Positions 7,532 to 15,888 of a stretch of 64,000 nt of DNA are shown piece after piece; positions within the stretch are counted from its first letter, which is position 1, and each line of letters opens with the position of its first letter. A program made the translations under genes and the position numbers. The DNA comes from Actinoplanes xinjiangensis (GTDB lineage: Bacteria > Actinomycetota > Actinomycetes > Mycobacteriales > Micromonosporaceae): assembly GCF_003148685.1 (NCBI RefSeq), contig NZ_QGGR01000013.1:186001-250000 (forward strand). The letters are read 5' to 3'. The notes below the pieces were generated by a model, which was not told the origin of the DNA, did not search any database, and was given only the letters and a program-made list of their open reading frames with translations.

Positions 7532-9232
7532 GTGCGACACCTGATGCGCAGAGTCCTCGGCGTCACGGCGGCGGTGCTCCTGGCCGTCGCGGGCACCGGC
7601 GGCACCCCGGCGAACGCCGCCGACACACCGTACGACGTGCTGGTGTTCTCCAAGACCGCCGGCTTCCGGCACGACGCGATCCCGGCCGGCATCCAACTGA
7701 TCCGTGACCTCGGTGCGGCCAACAGCTTCACGGTGACCGCGACCGAGGACGCCACCCAGTTCACCGCCGCCAACCTGGCCCGGTTCGAGGCCGTCGTCTT
7801 CCTCAACACCACCGGCGACGTACTCAACGCCACCCAGCAGACCGCCTTCGAGAACTACATCCGCGCCGGCGGCGGGTACGTCGGGGTGCACGCGGCCTCG
7901 GACACCGAATACGACTGGCCGTTCTACGGCGAGCTGGTCGGCGCCTACTTCGCCTCCCACCCGGCGATCCAGCAGGCGACCGTACGGGTGGAGAACCGGG
8001 CGCACGCGGCCACCGCCGGCCAGGGCCCGACAGCCGTGCGTACCGACGAGTGGTACAACTTCCGGACCAACCCCCGCTCGTCGGCCCGGGTGCTGTCCGC
8101 ACTGGACGAGTCGACCTACTCCGGCGGCACGATGGGCGGCGACCACCCGCACACCTGGTGCAAGCCCTACCAGGGCGGGCGCTCGTTCTACACCGGCAGC
8201 GGCCACACCCAGAGCAGCTACACCGAGGCGGGATTCCGGGCGCTGATCCTCGGCGGCATCAGGTACGCGGCCAACCGCACCAAGGCCGACTGCCGGCCGG
8301 AGACCGGCTACACCGCCCTCTACAACGGGTCCACCAGCGGCTGGTCGCAGGCGGGGCCGGGCGGCTTCGGCAACAGCGACGCGACCCTGACGTCGTCCGG
8401 TGGGCTGGGCATGCTGTGGTACAGCACCCGGGAGTTCCGCTCCTACTCGCTGAAACTCGACTGGATGATGCCGGGCGACGACAACTCCGGCGTACTGATC
8501 GGGTTCCCGGCGGGCAGCGATCCGAACGCGGCCATGGCCAACGGGTACGAGGTCCAGATCGACGCCACCGACACGCCGGACCGGACCACCGGCGCGGTGT
8601 ACGGGTTCAAGTCCGCCGACGTCACCGCCCGCGACGCGGCGCTGAACCCACCCGGTGAGTGGAACACCTTCGAACTGCTGGTCGAGGGCGAGCGGCTGCA
8701 GGTCTTCCTCAACGGCGTCAAGGTCAACGACTTCACCAACACCGATCCGGTACGGTCGTTGGCCTCCGGTCACATCGGCATCCAGAACCACGGCACCGGT
8801 GACGATGTGTCGTTCCGCAACATCCGGATCAAGGAGTCGGGTGGCACGGTGCCCCGGACCGGCCCGATCACCGGCGCCGGTGGCAAGTGCGCCGACGTCA
8901 GCGGCGCCAGTTCCACCGACGGCACGAAGATCCAGCTGTGGCGCTGCACCGGCAGCACCAACCAGCGGTGGACGGTCGAGGGGAACACCCTGCGCGCACT
9001 CGGCAAGTGCATGGGCGTCGCCGGCGGTGCCACCGCGAACGGCGCCCTGATCCAACTGTCGACCTGCACCGGGTCCGGCGGCCAGACCTGGACCCCGGCC
9101 GCCAACGGCTCCCTGGTGAACCCGCAGTCGGGCAAGTGCCTGGACGCCAACGGCGCGAGCTCCGCCGACGGGACCCAGCTGATCATCTGGACCTGCCACG
9201 GCGGCACCAACCAACGCTGGACCCTTCCGTGA
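7532..9232 (+). CDS. Secreted ThuA-domain + DUF1080 (3-keto-disaccharide hydrolase fold) + ricin lectin protein
   Basis: 566 residues from GTG 7532, chosen because AGAGGA lies nine bases upstream; an ATG at 7514 overlapping the previous stop (ATGA) is an alternative. After a signal peptide (to ~30) there is a ThuA-like domain (~32-250; FSKTAGFRHDAIPAG, GGGYVGVHAASDTEYDWPFY), then a DUF1080 lectin-like fold (~257-437; SLKLDWMMPGDDNSGVLIGF), then a CBM13 trefoil (~445-566). ThuA proteins are known from trehalose 3-keto-sugar catabolism, and DUF1080 members include 3-keto-glycoside hydrolases. The lectin is about three-quarters identical by eye to that of the upstream dehydrogenase. I infer joint action on oxidised glycans outside the cell. 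Confidence 0.8.
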   Translation: MRHLMRRVLGVTAAVLLAVAGTGGTPANAADTPYDVLVFSKTAGFRHDAIPAGIQLIRDLGAANSFTVTATEDATQFTAANLARFEAVVFLNTTGDVLNATQQTAFENYIRAGGGYVGVHAASDTEYDWPFYGELVGAYFASHPAIQQATVRVENRAHAATAGQGPTAVRTDEWYNFRTNPRSSARVLSALDESTYSGGTMGGDHPHTWCKPYQGGRSFYTGSGHTQSSYTEAGFRALILGGIRYAANRTKADCRPETGYTALYNGSTSGWSQAGPGGFGNSDATLTSSGGLGMLWYSTREFRSYSLKLDWMMPGDDNSGVLIGFPAGSDPNAAMANGYEVQIDATDTPDRTTGAVYGFKSADVTARDAALNPPGEWNTFELLVEGERLQVFLNGVKVNDFTNTDPVRSLASGHIGIQNHGTGDDVSFRNIRIKESGGTVPRTGPITGAGGKCADVSGASSTDGTKIQLWRCTGSTNQRWTVEGNTLRALGKCMGVAGGATANGALIQLSTCTGSGGQTWTPAANGSLVNPQSGKCLDANGASSADGTQLIIWTCHGGTNQRWTLP

Positions 9233-9270
9233 TCGCACCGCCGGAGGACGGCGCCTGACCGGAAGCTCCG

Positions 9271-9352
9271 CACCGCCGGGATGCCCGGGCCGGATGCCGC
9301 ACCGTCGCCCCACCGGGTGATCGCGGCAGCCCGGTCCGGGCATCCGGCGGTG
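9271..9352 (+). terminator. Bulged long-stem terminator candidate after the ThuA/DUF1080 gene
   Basis: A 17-bp stem with one bulged G can form between 9271-9288 (caccgccgggatgcccgg) and 9336-9352 (ccgggcatccggcggtg), about 40 bases after the stop. No T-run is present, as is common in high-GC actinomycetes. Confidence 0.4.
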
Positions 9353-9396
9353 GGGTGGCCGGCGTCCGGCGGTGGGGTGGCCGGCGTCCGGCGGTG
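9343..9396. repeat. 22-bp tandem repeat, about 2.5 copies
   Basis: The unit tccggcggtggggtggccggcg occurs at 9343-9364 and 9365-9386, with a partial third copy. It lies between the converging ThuA/DUF1080 and YnfA-family genes and reads GC-rich on both strands. It is probably slippage-derived and has no evident function. Confidence 0.7.
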
Positions 9397-9400
9397 CCGG

Positions 9401-9733
9401 TCAGGTCCGTGGGGCGTACATGATGACGGCGACGCCGGCCAGGCAGATCGCGGCGCCGATGACGTCGTAGCGGTCCGGCCGGAACCTGTCGACGACCATC
9501 GCCCAGCCCAGCGACCCGGCGACGAAGATCCCGCCGTACGCGGCGAGGACGCGGCCGAAGTTCGCATCGGCCTGGAGGGTCGCGACGAAGCCGTAGGCGC
9601 CCAGCGCGGCGACGCCGGCACCGATCCACCAGATGCCTCGGTGTTCACGTACGCCCTGCCACACGAGCCAGGCGCCGCCGATCTCAGCGAGTGCGGCGAG
9701 GGCGAACAACAGGAGAGAACGGATGATCGTCAC
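9401..9733 (-). CDS. YnfA/UPF0060-family small membrane protein
   Basis: A 110-residue protein with four hydrophobic segments, matching the UPF0060 (YnfA) family in length and pattern: an N-terminal SLLLFALAALAEIGGAWLVW helix, the GAYGFVATLQ segment, GRVLAAYGGIFVAGSLGW, and the C-terminal GAAICLAGVAVIMYAPR helix. Family members are related to small multidrug-resistance-type transporters, but the function is not settled. It is an inner-membrane protein transcribed toward the ThuA gene and has no obvious operon partner. Confidence 0.85.
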   Translation of the reverse strand: MTIIRSLLLFALAALAEIGGAWLVWQGVREHRGIWWIGAGVAALGAYGFVATLQADANFGRVLAAYGGIFVAGSLGWAMVVDRFRPDRYDVIGAAICLAGVAVIMYAPRT

Positions 9734-9742
9734 CGGCGTATG

Positions 9743-10020
9743 TCAGCACACCGGCCGGCGCCGGAACCGGCCGGGTGCCGTACGCCGGTCCTGGTCAGCA
9801 CCCACAACCGGGGCTGCCGCAGCGCTGGGATGGCGGCGCCGGCCGGCGTCGAGCAGGTCGGCGACCTCACCCGTGCGGAGCGCGTCCATCAGGGCACCCG
9901 CGTCATCGAGCGGGCGCCGTGTCGGCGGCGCTGGGCGAGCGAGGCCAGAACGTCGGCGTGTGCGGCCGGGACCTCGATGTCGAGCAGGACGGCCTCGCCG
10001 TCCGTTCGACGGTAGGCCCG
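9743..10020 (-). pseudogene. Two coding-like fragments downstream of the HxlR gene
   Basis: Reading on the minus strand, a stretch with good coding character (RVRAYRRTDGEAVLLDIEVP, then AAHADVLASLAQRRRHG) ends at 9889 but has no start codon of its own; its frame is open back into the HxlR gene. It joins a 48-codon frame (9889-9743, beginning MDALRTGEVADLLDAG) through a TGATG stop/start overlap. This looks like the remains of one or two small genes, or a frameshifted gene. I do not recognise the family. Sequence identity alone cannot decide between decay and a real small protein. Confidence 0.3.
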
Positions 10021-10057
10021 TACCCGGGTACCGGATGCAACCCGCGGGCGAGTGGAT

Positions 10058-10579
10058 TCAGCCGGCCTGCCGGGGTGCCGCCTCGCCGGCGGCGGCCGGG
10101 TCCGTCCGTGTCCGGAAGCCCGGGCCCGGAACGGCTTCGACGGCGGCGGCCCGCACGTGGTGGTCGTGTTCGCAGCGGACCTGCACGGACAGCGTGCCGC
10201 CGCAGCCGTGGTGGCGGGTGATGACGGCCGGGCCCGCCGGGTCGGCGCGGTAGCGGTCGCCCCACTGCAACAGGCCCAGCACGGCCGGCACCAGGTCGTT
10301 GCCCTTGGCGGTGATCGTGTACCGCGAGCGGCTGCGGGCGCCCTCCTCCTGGTAGGTCTCGGTGGCCAGGATGCCGTGCTCGACGAGTGTGCGGAGCCGG
10401 TCCGCGAGCAGGTTGCGGGGGCAGCCGAGCATGCGGTGCAGGTCGCTGAAGCGGGATGAGCCGTACCAGATCTCGCGCAGGATCAGCAGGGTCCACTTCT
10501 CGCCCACCACCTCCAGGGTGCGGGCGATCGAGCAGTTCGCGGTGTCCCGGTCGGCGAAGAGGTCGGCGGTCGTGTCCAT
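10058..10579 (-). CDS. HxlR-family winged-helix transcriptional regulator
   Basis: The 173-residue product has the HxlR pattern: a conserved Cys near the start (ANCSIARTLEVVGEKWTLLI), then LREIWYGSSRFSDLHRMLGC and LADRLRTLVEHGILATETY as the winged helix. HxlR proteins often sense electrophiles or redox stress through this Cys and control neighbouring oxidoreductases. It is transcribed away from the NADP-dependent oxidoreductase gene at 10699, with a 119-base shared promoter region, which fits that pairing. The C-terminal ~65 residues are longer than in minimal members and contain a short Cys/His cluster. Confidence 0.88.
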   Translation of the reverse strand: MDTTADLFADRDTANCSIARTLEVVGEKWTLLILREIWYGSSRFSDLHRMLGCPRNLLADRLRTLVEHGILATETYQEEGARSRSRYTITAKGNDLVPAVLGLLQWGDRYRADPAGPAVITRHHGCGGTLSVQVRCEHDHHVRAAAVEAVPGPGFRTRTDPAAAGEAAPRQAG

Positions 10580-10698
10580 GCCCTCAGTCTACCTGCTAGG
10601 TTTACTTTTTGTACTCAGGTGGTGGCCGCCGCGACCGATGCACAGGGCCGACGCCGGGACGACACGGACCGCGGCGCCACCGGGAGAGGGAGAGATCG

Positions 10699-11706
10699 AT
10701 GAGGGCATTCGTGGTCGACCGCTACGGCGACGCCGACACCGTGCAGGGCCGCGACGTACCCGACCCGCGGGTGGGCGCCGACGACGTACTCGTCCGTATC
10801 CACGCGGCGAGCATCAACCCACTCGATCTCAAGATCCGCGCCGGCGACCTCAAGGTGATCCTGCCGTACCGGGCGCCGTTCGTCCTCGGCAACGACCTGG
10901 CCGGCACGATCACCGCCGTCGGCTCCCGGGTCACCCGCTTCACCGTCGGCGACGAGGTCTACGCCCGTCCGGACCAGAACCGGATCGGCGCCTTCGCGGA
11001 ACTCATCGCCATGAACCAGGACGACGTGGCCGCCCGGCCCGCCGCGCTCACCGCCGAGGAGGCCGCCTCCCTGCCCCTGGTCGCCCTCACCGCCTGGCAG
11101 GCTCTGGTCGAACGGGCGAACCTGCGGCCCGGCCAGAAGGTGCTCGTCCACGCCGGCGCGGGTGGCGTCGGCACCATCGCCATCCAGCTGGCCAGACATC
11201 TCGGCGCCCATGTCGCCACGACCGTGAGCGACTCCAAGGCCGACCTGGTGAAGAGCCTCGGCGCCGACGTCGTCATCGACTACCGGAACCAGGCGTTCGA
11301 AACGCTCCTGCACGACTACGACGTCGTCCTCGACACCGTCGGCGGCGAGACGCTCGAGAAATCCCTGAAGGTCCTCAAGCCGGGCGGGATCGTCGTCAGC
11401 GTCGCCGGGCCGCCCGACCCCACCTTCGCCCGGGAACTCGGGGCCGGCCCGGTCGTCCGGCTCGCCATGGCCGCGTTGAGTCTGCGGATCCGGCGACGCG
11501 CCCGGCACCACCGGGTCCGGTACTCGTTCCTGTTCATGAGGGCCAGCGGTGACCAGCTGCGGGAGATCACCACCCTCGTCGACGCCGGAACGATCCGCCC
11601 CGTCGTGGACCGGGTCTTCGACTTCGCGTCGACCCGCGAGGCCCTCGCCTACGTCGAGGAGGGGCGCGCCAGGGCGGGCAAGGTCGTGGTCCGGATGACG
11701 CCCTGA
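10699..11706 (+). CDS. NADP-dependent MDR oxidoreductase (quinone-oxidoreductase type)
   Basis: The 335-residue product is a zinc-free medium-chain dehydrogenase/reductase. It starts at ATG 10699 after GGGAGA-type purines. The GroES-like N-terminal half carries YGDADTVQGRDVPDPRVG and NPLDLKIRAGDLK. The Rossmann motif HAGAGGVGTIAIQLARH lies near residue 155, and no catalytic-zinc cysteines are present. Such enzymes reduce quinones or enones with NADPH. Divergent pairing with the HxlR gene suggests induction by reactive electrophiles. A hairpin right after the stop ends the unit. Confidence 0.88.
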   Translation: MRAFVVDRYGDADTVQGRDVPDPRVGADDVLVRIHAASINPLDLKIRAGDLKVILPYRAPFVLGNDLAGTITAVGSRVTRFTVGDEVYARPDQNRIGAFAELIAMNQDDVAARPAALTAEEAASLPLVALTAWQALVERANLRPGQKVLVHAGAGGVGTIAIQLARHLGAHVATTVSDSKADLVKSLGADVVIDYRNQAFETLLHDYDVVLDTVGGETLEKSLKVLKPGGIVVSVAGPPDPTFARELGAGPVVRLAMAALSLRIRRRARHHRVRYSFLFMRASGDQLREITTLVDAGTIRPVVDRVFDFASTREALAYVEEGRARAGKVVVRMTP

Positions 11707-11726
11707 CACCGGCCGCGGCCTGGAAC

Positions 11727-11771
11727 GTGCGGAAGCCGTCCGAAGGAACTTTCTCTGGACGGCTTCCGCAC
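11727..11771. terminator. Bidirectional terminator
   Basis: Perfect 15-bp arms (gtgcggaagccgtcc 11727-11741, ggacggcttccgcac 11757-11771) flank a 15-base loop. The element lies between the converging oxidoreductase stop (11706) and pectate lyase stop (11781), so it can serve both. Confidence 0.8.
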
Positions 11772-11780
11772 GCATTGTTG

Positions 11781-12500
11781 TCACGAAACGATGCAGTTCC
11801 TGCCGTTCGCTCCGGTGCCGGTCTTGGTGGGCTCGGCACCCGTGTTGTTTCCGGTGTAGAGCCAGCAGGTCGGGATGCTGCCGATACTGTTGCCCTTCAG
11901 CGTCGCCACGTCGCCGTAGTTGGTGTTGACGCCGGCGATGACCTTGCCGCTGGTGGCGGTGACGTTCTGGATGGTCACCTTGCGGGCGGCCTGGGTGGAG
12001 CAGTTGCCGCAGGAGCGGTAGAGCTTGCCGAAGTTGGAGACCTTGAAGTTCTTGATGGTCACCGATCCGCCGGAGCCGCGGTTGTCCTGGAACACCTTGT
12101 CCGACGCGCTGGCCGCGCTGCCGCCGTCGATCACGACGGTGGCGTTGGTGCCGCGGAAGGTGGCGGCGTCCTCGCCGACGTCCTGCCAGACGACGTTCGT
12201 CAGGTTGCAGCTGCCGGCGCAGTGGACGCCGTCGGCGGACGGAGCACCCAGGATGACGTTCTTCAGGGTGGCGCCGGCTGCCAGGGCGAAGATCGGGTCC
12301 TGGCCCTCGTTCTGGCCACCGCTGCCGAGGGCGCCGGAGCCGATGTAGCGTTTCCCGCCGCCGTCGAAGGTGCCGGTCACCTTGATCGATGCGGTGACCG
12401 ACACGTCCGTTGCGGCCGATGCCACGTTCACCATCGCGACGGAACCGGCCATGGCGGTGGCCAGAACCGCGGCACCGATGAGCAAGCGCGGTCGTTTCAT
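11781..12500 (-). CDS. Secreted pectate lyase, PL3 family
   Basis: 239 residues from ATG 12500, which has AAGGAAGG upstream; an upstream frame extension lacks support. A signal peptide ends near ASAAT (residue 30). The mature part is a short right-handed beta-helix of the PL3 type, with LKNVILGAPSADGVHC, VWQDVGEDAATFRG and FQDNRGSGGSVTIKNFKVSN, the Asp/Lys/Arg-rich stretches expected in these calcium-dependent lyases. It should cleave polygalacturonate by beta-elimination outside the cell. No lectin module is attached, unlike most secreted enzymes here. Confidence 0.88.
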   Translation of the reverse strand: MKRPRLLIGAAVLATAMAGSVAMVNVASAATDVSVTASIKVTGTFDGGGKRYIGSGALGSGGQNEGQDPIFALAAGATLKNVILGAPSADGVHCAGSCNLTNVVWQDVGEDAATFRGTNATVVIDGGSAASASDKVFQDNRGSGGSVTIKNFKVSNFGKLYRSCGNCSTQAARKVTIQNVTATSGKVIAGVNTNYGDVATLKGNSIGSIPTCWLYTGNNTGAEPTKTGTGANGRNCIVS

Positions 12501-12767
12501 GTGGGACCTTCCTTGGGGGAGGCCCACCTTTCCAGCAAGGTGGGCGGAACCGGCTGGAGCCACAACAGCGTGCGACTCCGTGGGGATGCGGCCGGTGTCT
12601 CGGAGGGGGACATCTCCAACATGACGTTTCTTATCGACCTAAGTCAATGAATATCGTTTGCAGCTTTGTTGCAGGATTGTGGTCATTAGGCCCATGTCAG
12701 AAATGGAACGGTGGAGACGGTCTGTCCGCACCCGGGCCTGTTCGCCGAGCGGCCGGCCCCGTGCGGT

Positions 12768-14333
12768 TCACGTGATGGTGACGGTGGTGGTGTGCCAGCC
12801 GGTGGCGCCGTCGGGGAAGGGTGTGGCGCGTTCTTCGGTCTGCGGGCTGCCGGTGCCGTCGGTGGCGCGTACGGCGATGGAGTGCGGTCCCGGTGTGGCG
12901 TTCCAGGCGTGGCGCCACTGGACCCACGTGTCGGTGGACGGCACCGGCAGGAGTTCGGCCGGGTTCCAGGCACCGCCGTCGATGCTGATCTCGACGGTCC
13001 TGATGCCGCGGCCCTGCGCCCAGGCGACGCCCGCGATGATCTGGGTGCCGGCGGTGAGCCGGGCGAACGGTTTCGGCCTGTCGATGCGTGAGGCCGTCTT
13101 GACGGGCCCGCGGGCGGCCCAGCCGCGTTCCACCCAGTAGGCGTCGAAGTCGGCAATGGTGGTGACCTGCAGTTCGGTGAGCCATTTGCAGGCACCGGCG
13201 TAGCCGTACAGCCCGGGGGTGAGCATCCGTACCGGGAAGCCGTTGGCCGGCGGCAGGGGTTCGCCGTTCATGCCGACGACCAGCATCGCGTCGCGTCCGT
13301 CGAGCAGCACGTCGAGGGGCGTGCCGATGGTCATGCCCTCCGCCGAGCGGGCGATCAGCTGGTCGGCGCCGGCCCGCAGCCCGGCTTCGCGCAGCAGAGG
13401 TCCCAGGGGTACGCCGAGCCAGCGCGCGGTGCCGATGTAGGGCCCGCCGACCTCGTTGGACACGCAGTTGAGGGTGATGTCGCGTTCCATCAGCGGCCGG
13501 CCGAGCAGATCGTCGAAGGACAGTTCGATCTCGGTGTCGACCATGCCGTGCAGGCGCAACCGCCAGGTGTCCAGGTCGATGCGGGGGAGGGTGAGGGCGG
13601 TGTCGACCCGGTAGAAGTCCCTGGTGGCGGTGACGAAACCGGGTCCGGTACCAGGGGGCACGGGCCGGGCCGGGCTGGCCGGTGCGGGCAGACGTAGCGC
13701 CTCCCGGGTCTTGGCGGCCGCGCCGGCCCGGGCTCGCCTCAGCCATTGCGCACTCCCTCCCGCCATCGCGGTGCCACCGGCGACCAAGGCCGCCGCGCGA
13801 AGGAAGGCACGACGGTCGACATCGCGCCCGGATACGCCGGGAGCCGGCGGTGCTTGCGCTCCTTCGGCCGAGGGCTCGCCGGTGCGGGTACCGAGGTCGG
13901 CCGGCCCGGGTGCGGCCCGGGGCAGCAGCCACCACAGGACGGCGCCGGCGGTGACGGCGCCGAACAGCGACGGCACCGCGTCGACCATGCCGGCGGCGGG
14001 CCGGGACAGGGCTGCGGCGGCGCCGGCCGCGCCGAAGAGGACGGCGCCGGCCGCGACGGCGATCCGGCGGCGCAGTCCCAGGACACCGGTGAGGGCGGTG
14101 AACAGCAGCAGCACCACGATGATCCCGGCGAGCAGGGCGGGTTTGTCGTACGTGCCGAGCTCGCGTACCGCGAATTCCTTGACCGCGGTGGGGGTGGCGT
14201 CGATGAGCGCGCCACCGACGGCGACCAGCGGTCCGGCTTGCGGGCGGGTCGCGGCCGCGAGGAGTTCCGCGGCCGCGACGCCGAAGCCTGCGGCGAGGAT
14301 CCCGGAGGCCGCGCCCACCATGATGCGTTGCAT
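12768..14333 (-). CDS. Membrane-anchored sulfite-oxidase-type molybdopterin oxidoreductase
   Basis: 521 residues. The first ~155 residues form about four membrane helices. An internal twin-arginine-like motif follows (DVDRRAFLRAAALVAGG, ~165-185), and then a sulfite oxidase/YedY-type catalytic domain with the molybdenum-binding Cys in DITLNCVSNEVGG (about residue 290), PVRMLTPGLYGYAGACKW and a C-terminal dimerisation-like domain (VEISIDGGAWNP). The catalytic part should face outside, bound to molybdopterin. The substrate is unknown; relatives repair oxidised methionine or oxidise sulfite. It is the last gene of a four-gene minus-strand cluster with fasciclin, sortase and CHRD proteins. Confidence 0.88.
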   Translation of the reverse strand: MQRIMVGAASGILAAGFGVAAAELLAAATRPQAGPLVAVGGALIDATPTAVKEFAVRELGTYDKPALLAGIIVVLLLFTALTGVLGLRRRIAVAAGAVLFGAAGAAAALSRPAAGMVDAVPSLFGAVTAGAVLWWLLPRAAPGPADLGTRTGEPSAEGAQAPPAPGVSGRDVDRRAFLRAAALVAGGTAMAGGSAQWLRRARAGAAAKTREALRLPAPASPARPVPPGTGPGFVTATRDFYRVDTALTLPRIDLDTWRLRLHGMVDTEIELSFDDLLGRPLMERDITLNCVSNEVGGPYIGTARWLGVPLGPLLREAGLRAGADQLIARSAEGMTIGTPLDVLLDGRDAMLVVGMNGEPLPPANGFPVRMLTPGLYGYAGACKWLTELQVTTIADFDAYWVERGWAARGPVKTASRIDRPKPFARLTAGTQIIAGVAWAQGRGIRTVEISIDGGAWNPAELLPVPSTDTWVQWRHAWNATPGPHSIAVRATDGTGSPQTEERATPFPDGATGWHTTTVTIT

Positions 14334-14399
14334 CGACGTCCTCCAGGAGAGGGGACCGGCTCACCACGAGCCGGATCGTTCGGACCGGATCCGGGCGGG

Positions 14400-15029
14400 T
14401 CAGCTCTGGGGCATCAGCACGGTGTCGATGATGTAGACGTTGGCGTTGGCGGTCTGCACGTTGCCGCAGATCACCGAGGCGCTGTCGGCGACCTTGAACT
14501 GCTGGCCGCTGCCGCTGACGGTGACCTCGCCGCCCTGCAGGGTCTTGTGGGTGCCGGCCAGGTCGGCCGGCGTCAGCTTGCCGGGCACCACGTGGAAGGT
14601 CAGGATGCTGGACAGCGTCTTCTTGTCGGCCAGGACCTTCTTCAGGTCGGCCTCGGGAATCCTGCCGAAGGCGTCGTTGGTCGGCGCGAACACGGTGATG
14701 CCGTCAGCGGTGTTCAGCGAGTCGACGAGGCCGGCCTGCTTGACCGCCGACACCAGGGTCGACAGCAGCGGGTTGCCGGAGGCGGCGGTGGCGACCGGCA
14801 CCTGGGCCATCGACTCGAAACTGCCCTTGTTCGCCGGGTCGGTCGGCACCGCGGCGCAGCCCGGACCGAAGTTGACCATGTTCATCATGGGCGACGGGCT
14901 TGCCGCCGCGGTCGTCATGGTCGGCGCGGCCGGGGCGGCGGTGCTGTCGTCGGCGTCGCCGCCGCACGCGGCCAGCGAGATCGAGAACAGGGCGGTGGCG
15001 GTGACGGCGGTGAACTTGATAACGCGCAT
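14400..15029 (-). CDS. Fasciclin-domain lipoprotein
   Basis: 209 residues from ATG 15029, with GGAGGA seven to nine bases upstream; longer frames start without support. The N terminus is a lipoprotein signal (ATALFSISLAACGG, lipobox Cys about residue 21). A FAS1 domain follows with the usual H1 and H2 blocks (DGITVFAPTNDAFG, ILTFHVVPGKL) and ends VYIIDTVLMP. Such proteins, like mycobacterial MPT83/MPT70, are surface adhesion proteins whose genes often travel with molybdopterin oxidoreductase genes. It sits between the sortase and oxidoreductase genes. Confidence 0.9.
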   Translation of the reverse strand: MRVIKFTAVTATALFSISLAACGGDADDSTAAPAAPTMTTAAASPSPMMNMVNFGPGCAAVPTDPANKGSFESMAQVPVATAASGNPLLSTLVSAVKQAGLVDSLNTADGITVFAPTNDAFGRIPEADLKKVLADKKTLSSILTFHVVPGKLTPADLAGTHKTLQGGEVTVSGSGQQFKVADSASVICGNVQTANANVYIIDTVLMPQS

Positions 15030-15185
15030 TTGGTTTTTTCCTCCATCATCGGGGCTTACACCAACGATTCGGAACAGCTCCGACAGCGGATGGGTCCGAT
15101 CCAGGATTTCTTTTCGCCGGATCGCCATGGCCCGGCCGGCGGCGGACATCGGAAGCGGGCCCGGCGATGATCCGGGCCGGGTGAT

Positions 15186-15881
15186 TCAGGCGGGGTGGGC
15201 CATGCTGAGGGTGGCGTAGACGACGATGTTGTCCTCGTAGTGCCCGGCGGCGGGGTCGAAGTCGCCGCCGCACGTGATCAGGCGAAGACCGGCGTGGTCG
15301 ATGGCGCCGTAGACCGCCGCGGTGGGGAACCGGTTCTTCGGGTGCCGTTCGACCTTCGTGACGGCGAACATGGCCATGCTGCCGTCGGCGCGGCCGACGT
15401 TCACGGTGTCGCCGGGTTTCAGGTCGGCGAGGCGCGCGAAGGTGCCGGGCTGGTCCTGGTAGTCGACGTGACCGGCGAGGATCGCCGGACCGAGCGCGCC
15501 GGGGGCCGGAGCCCTGGTGTACCAGCCGACGGATCGCGCGTCCCCGGGCACCTGCATGGTGCCGTCCGCGCGCTGGCCCAGCCCGATCACCGCTGCGGTG
15601 ACCCGCAGAGCGGGGATGGAGATCCGGGTCGGTGACGACGTGCTCATCAGCGGACCCGTGGTGAGTCCGGTGCCGGACGCCCCCGGCGCGGACGGTGCGG
15701 ACCCGGAGCCCGCCGGCGAGGTGGCGGCTACGGCTGTGGCCACCGGCGGCGGGGCCGTGCGGCTCGTCGCGCCGCGGGCGATGGCGGCCACGCCGACGGT
15801 GGTGAGCACGAGGATCACCGCCGGGAGCAGGTAGCGCCCCCGGCGGCTCCCGGCCGACGTGGTGGTGCCGGCGTCGCTCAT
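15186..15881 (-). CDS. Class F sortase (exported transpeptidase)
   Basis: 231 residues with one N-terminal membrane anchor (LLPAVILVLTTVGVAAIA), an Ala/Pro/Ser linker and a compact sortase barrel. Catalytic motifs are the His in LAGHVDY (~residue 139) and the Cys in LRLITCGGDFD (~204). Length and the short HVDYQDQPGTFARLADLKPG segment match class F. Sortases cut a sorting signal in a surface protein and attach it to another group. The CHRD gene eight bases upstream encodes a protein with a sortase-like C-terminal tail, a natural substrate candidate. Confidence 0.88.
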   Translation of the reverse strand: MSDAGTTTSAGSRRGRYLLPAVILVLTTVGVAAIARGATSRTAPPPVATAVAATSPAGSGSAPSAPGASGTGLTTGPLMSTSSPTRISIPALRVTAAVIGLGQRADGTMQVPGDARSVGWYTRAPAPGALGPAILAGHVDYQDQPGTFARLADLKPGDTVNVGRADGSMAMFAVTKVERHPKNRFPTAAVYGAIDHAGLRLITCGGDFDPAAGHYEDNIVVYATLSMAHPA

Positions 15882-15888
15882 CGCCGGC

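Noticed and set aside
9343..9396. Short tandem repeat considered as a CRISPR-like or attachment element
   Set aside because: Only about 2.5 direct copies without spacers, no cas genes or integrase; simple slippage explains it.
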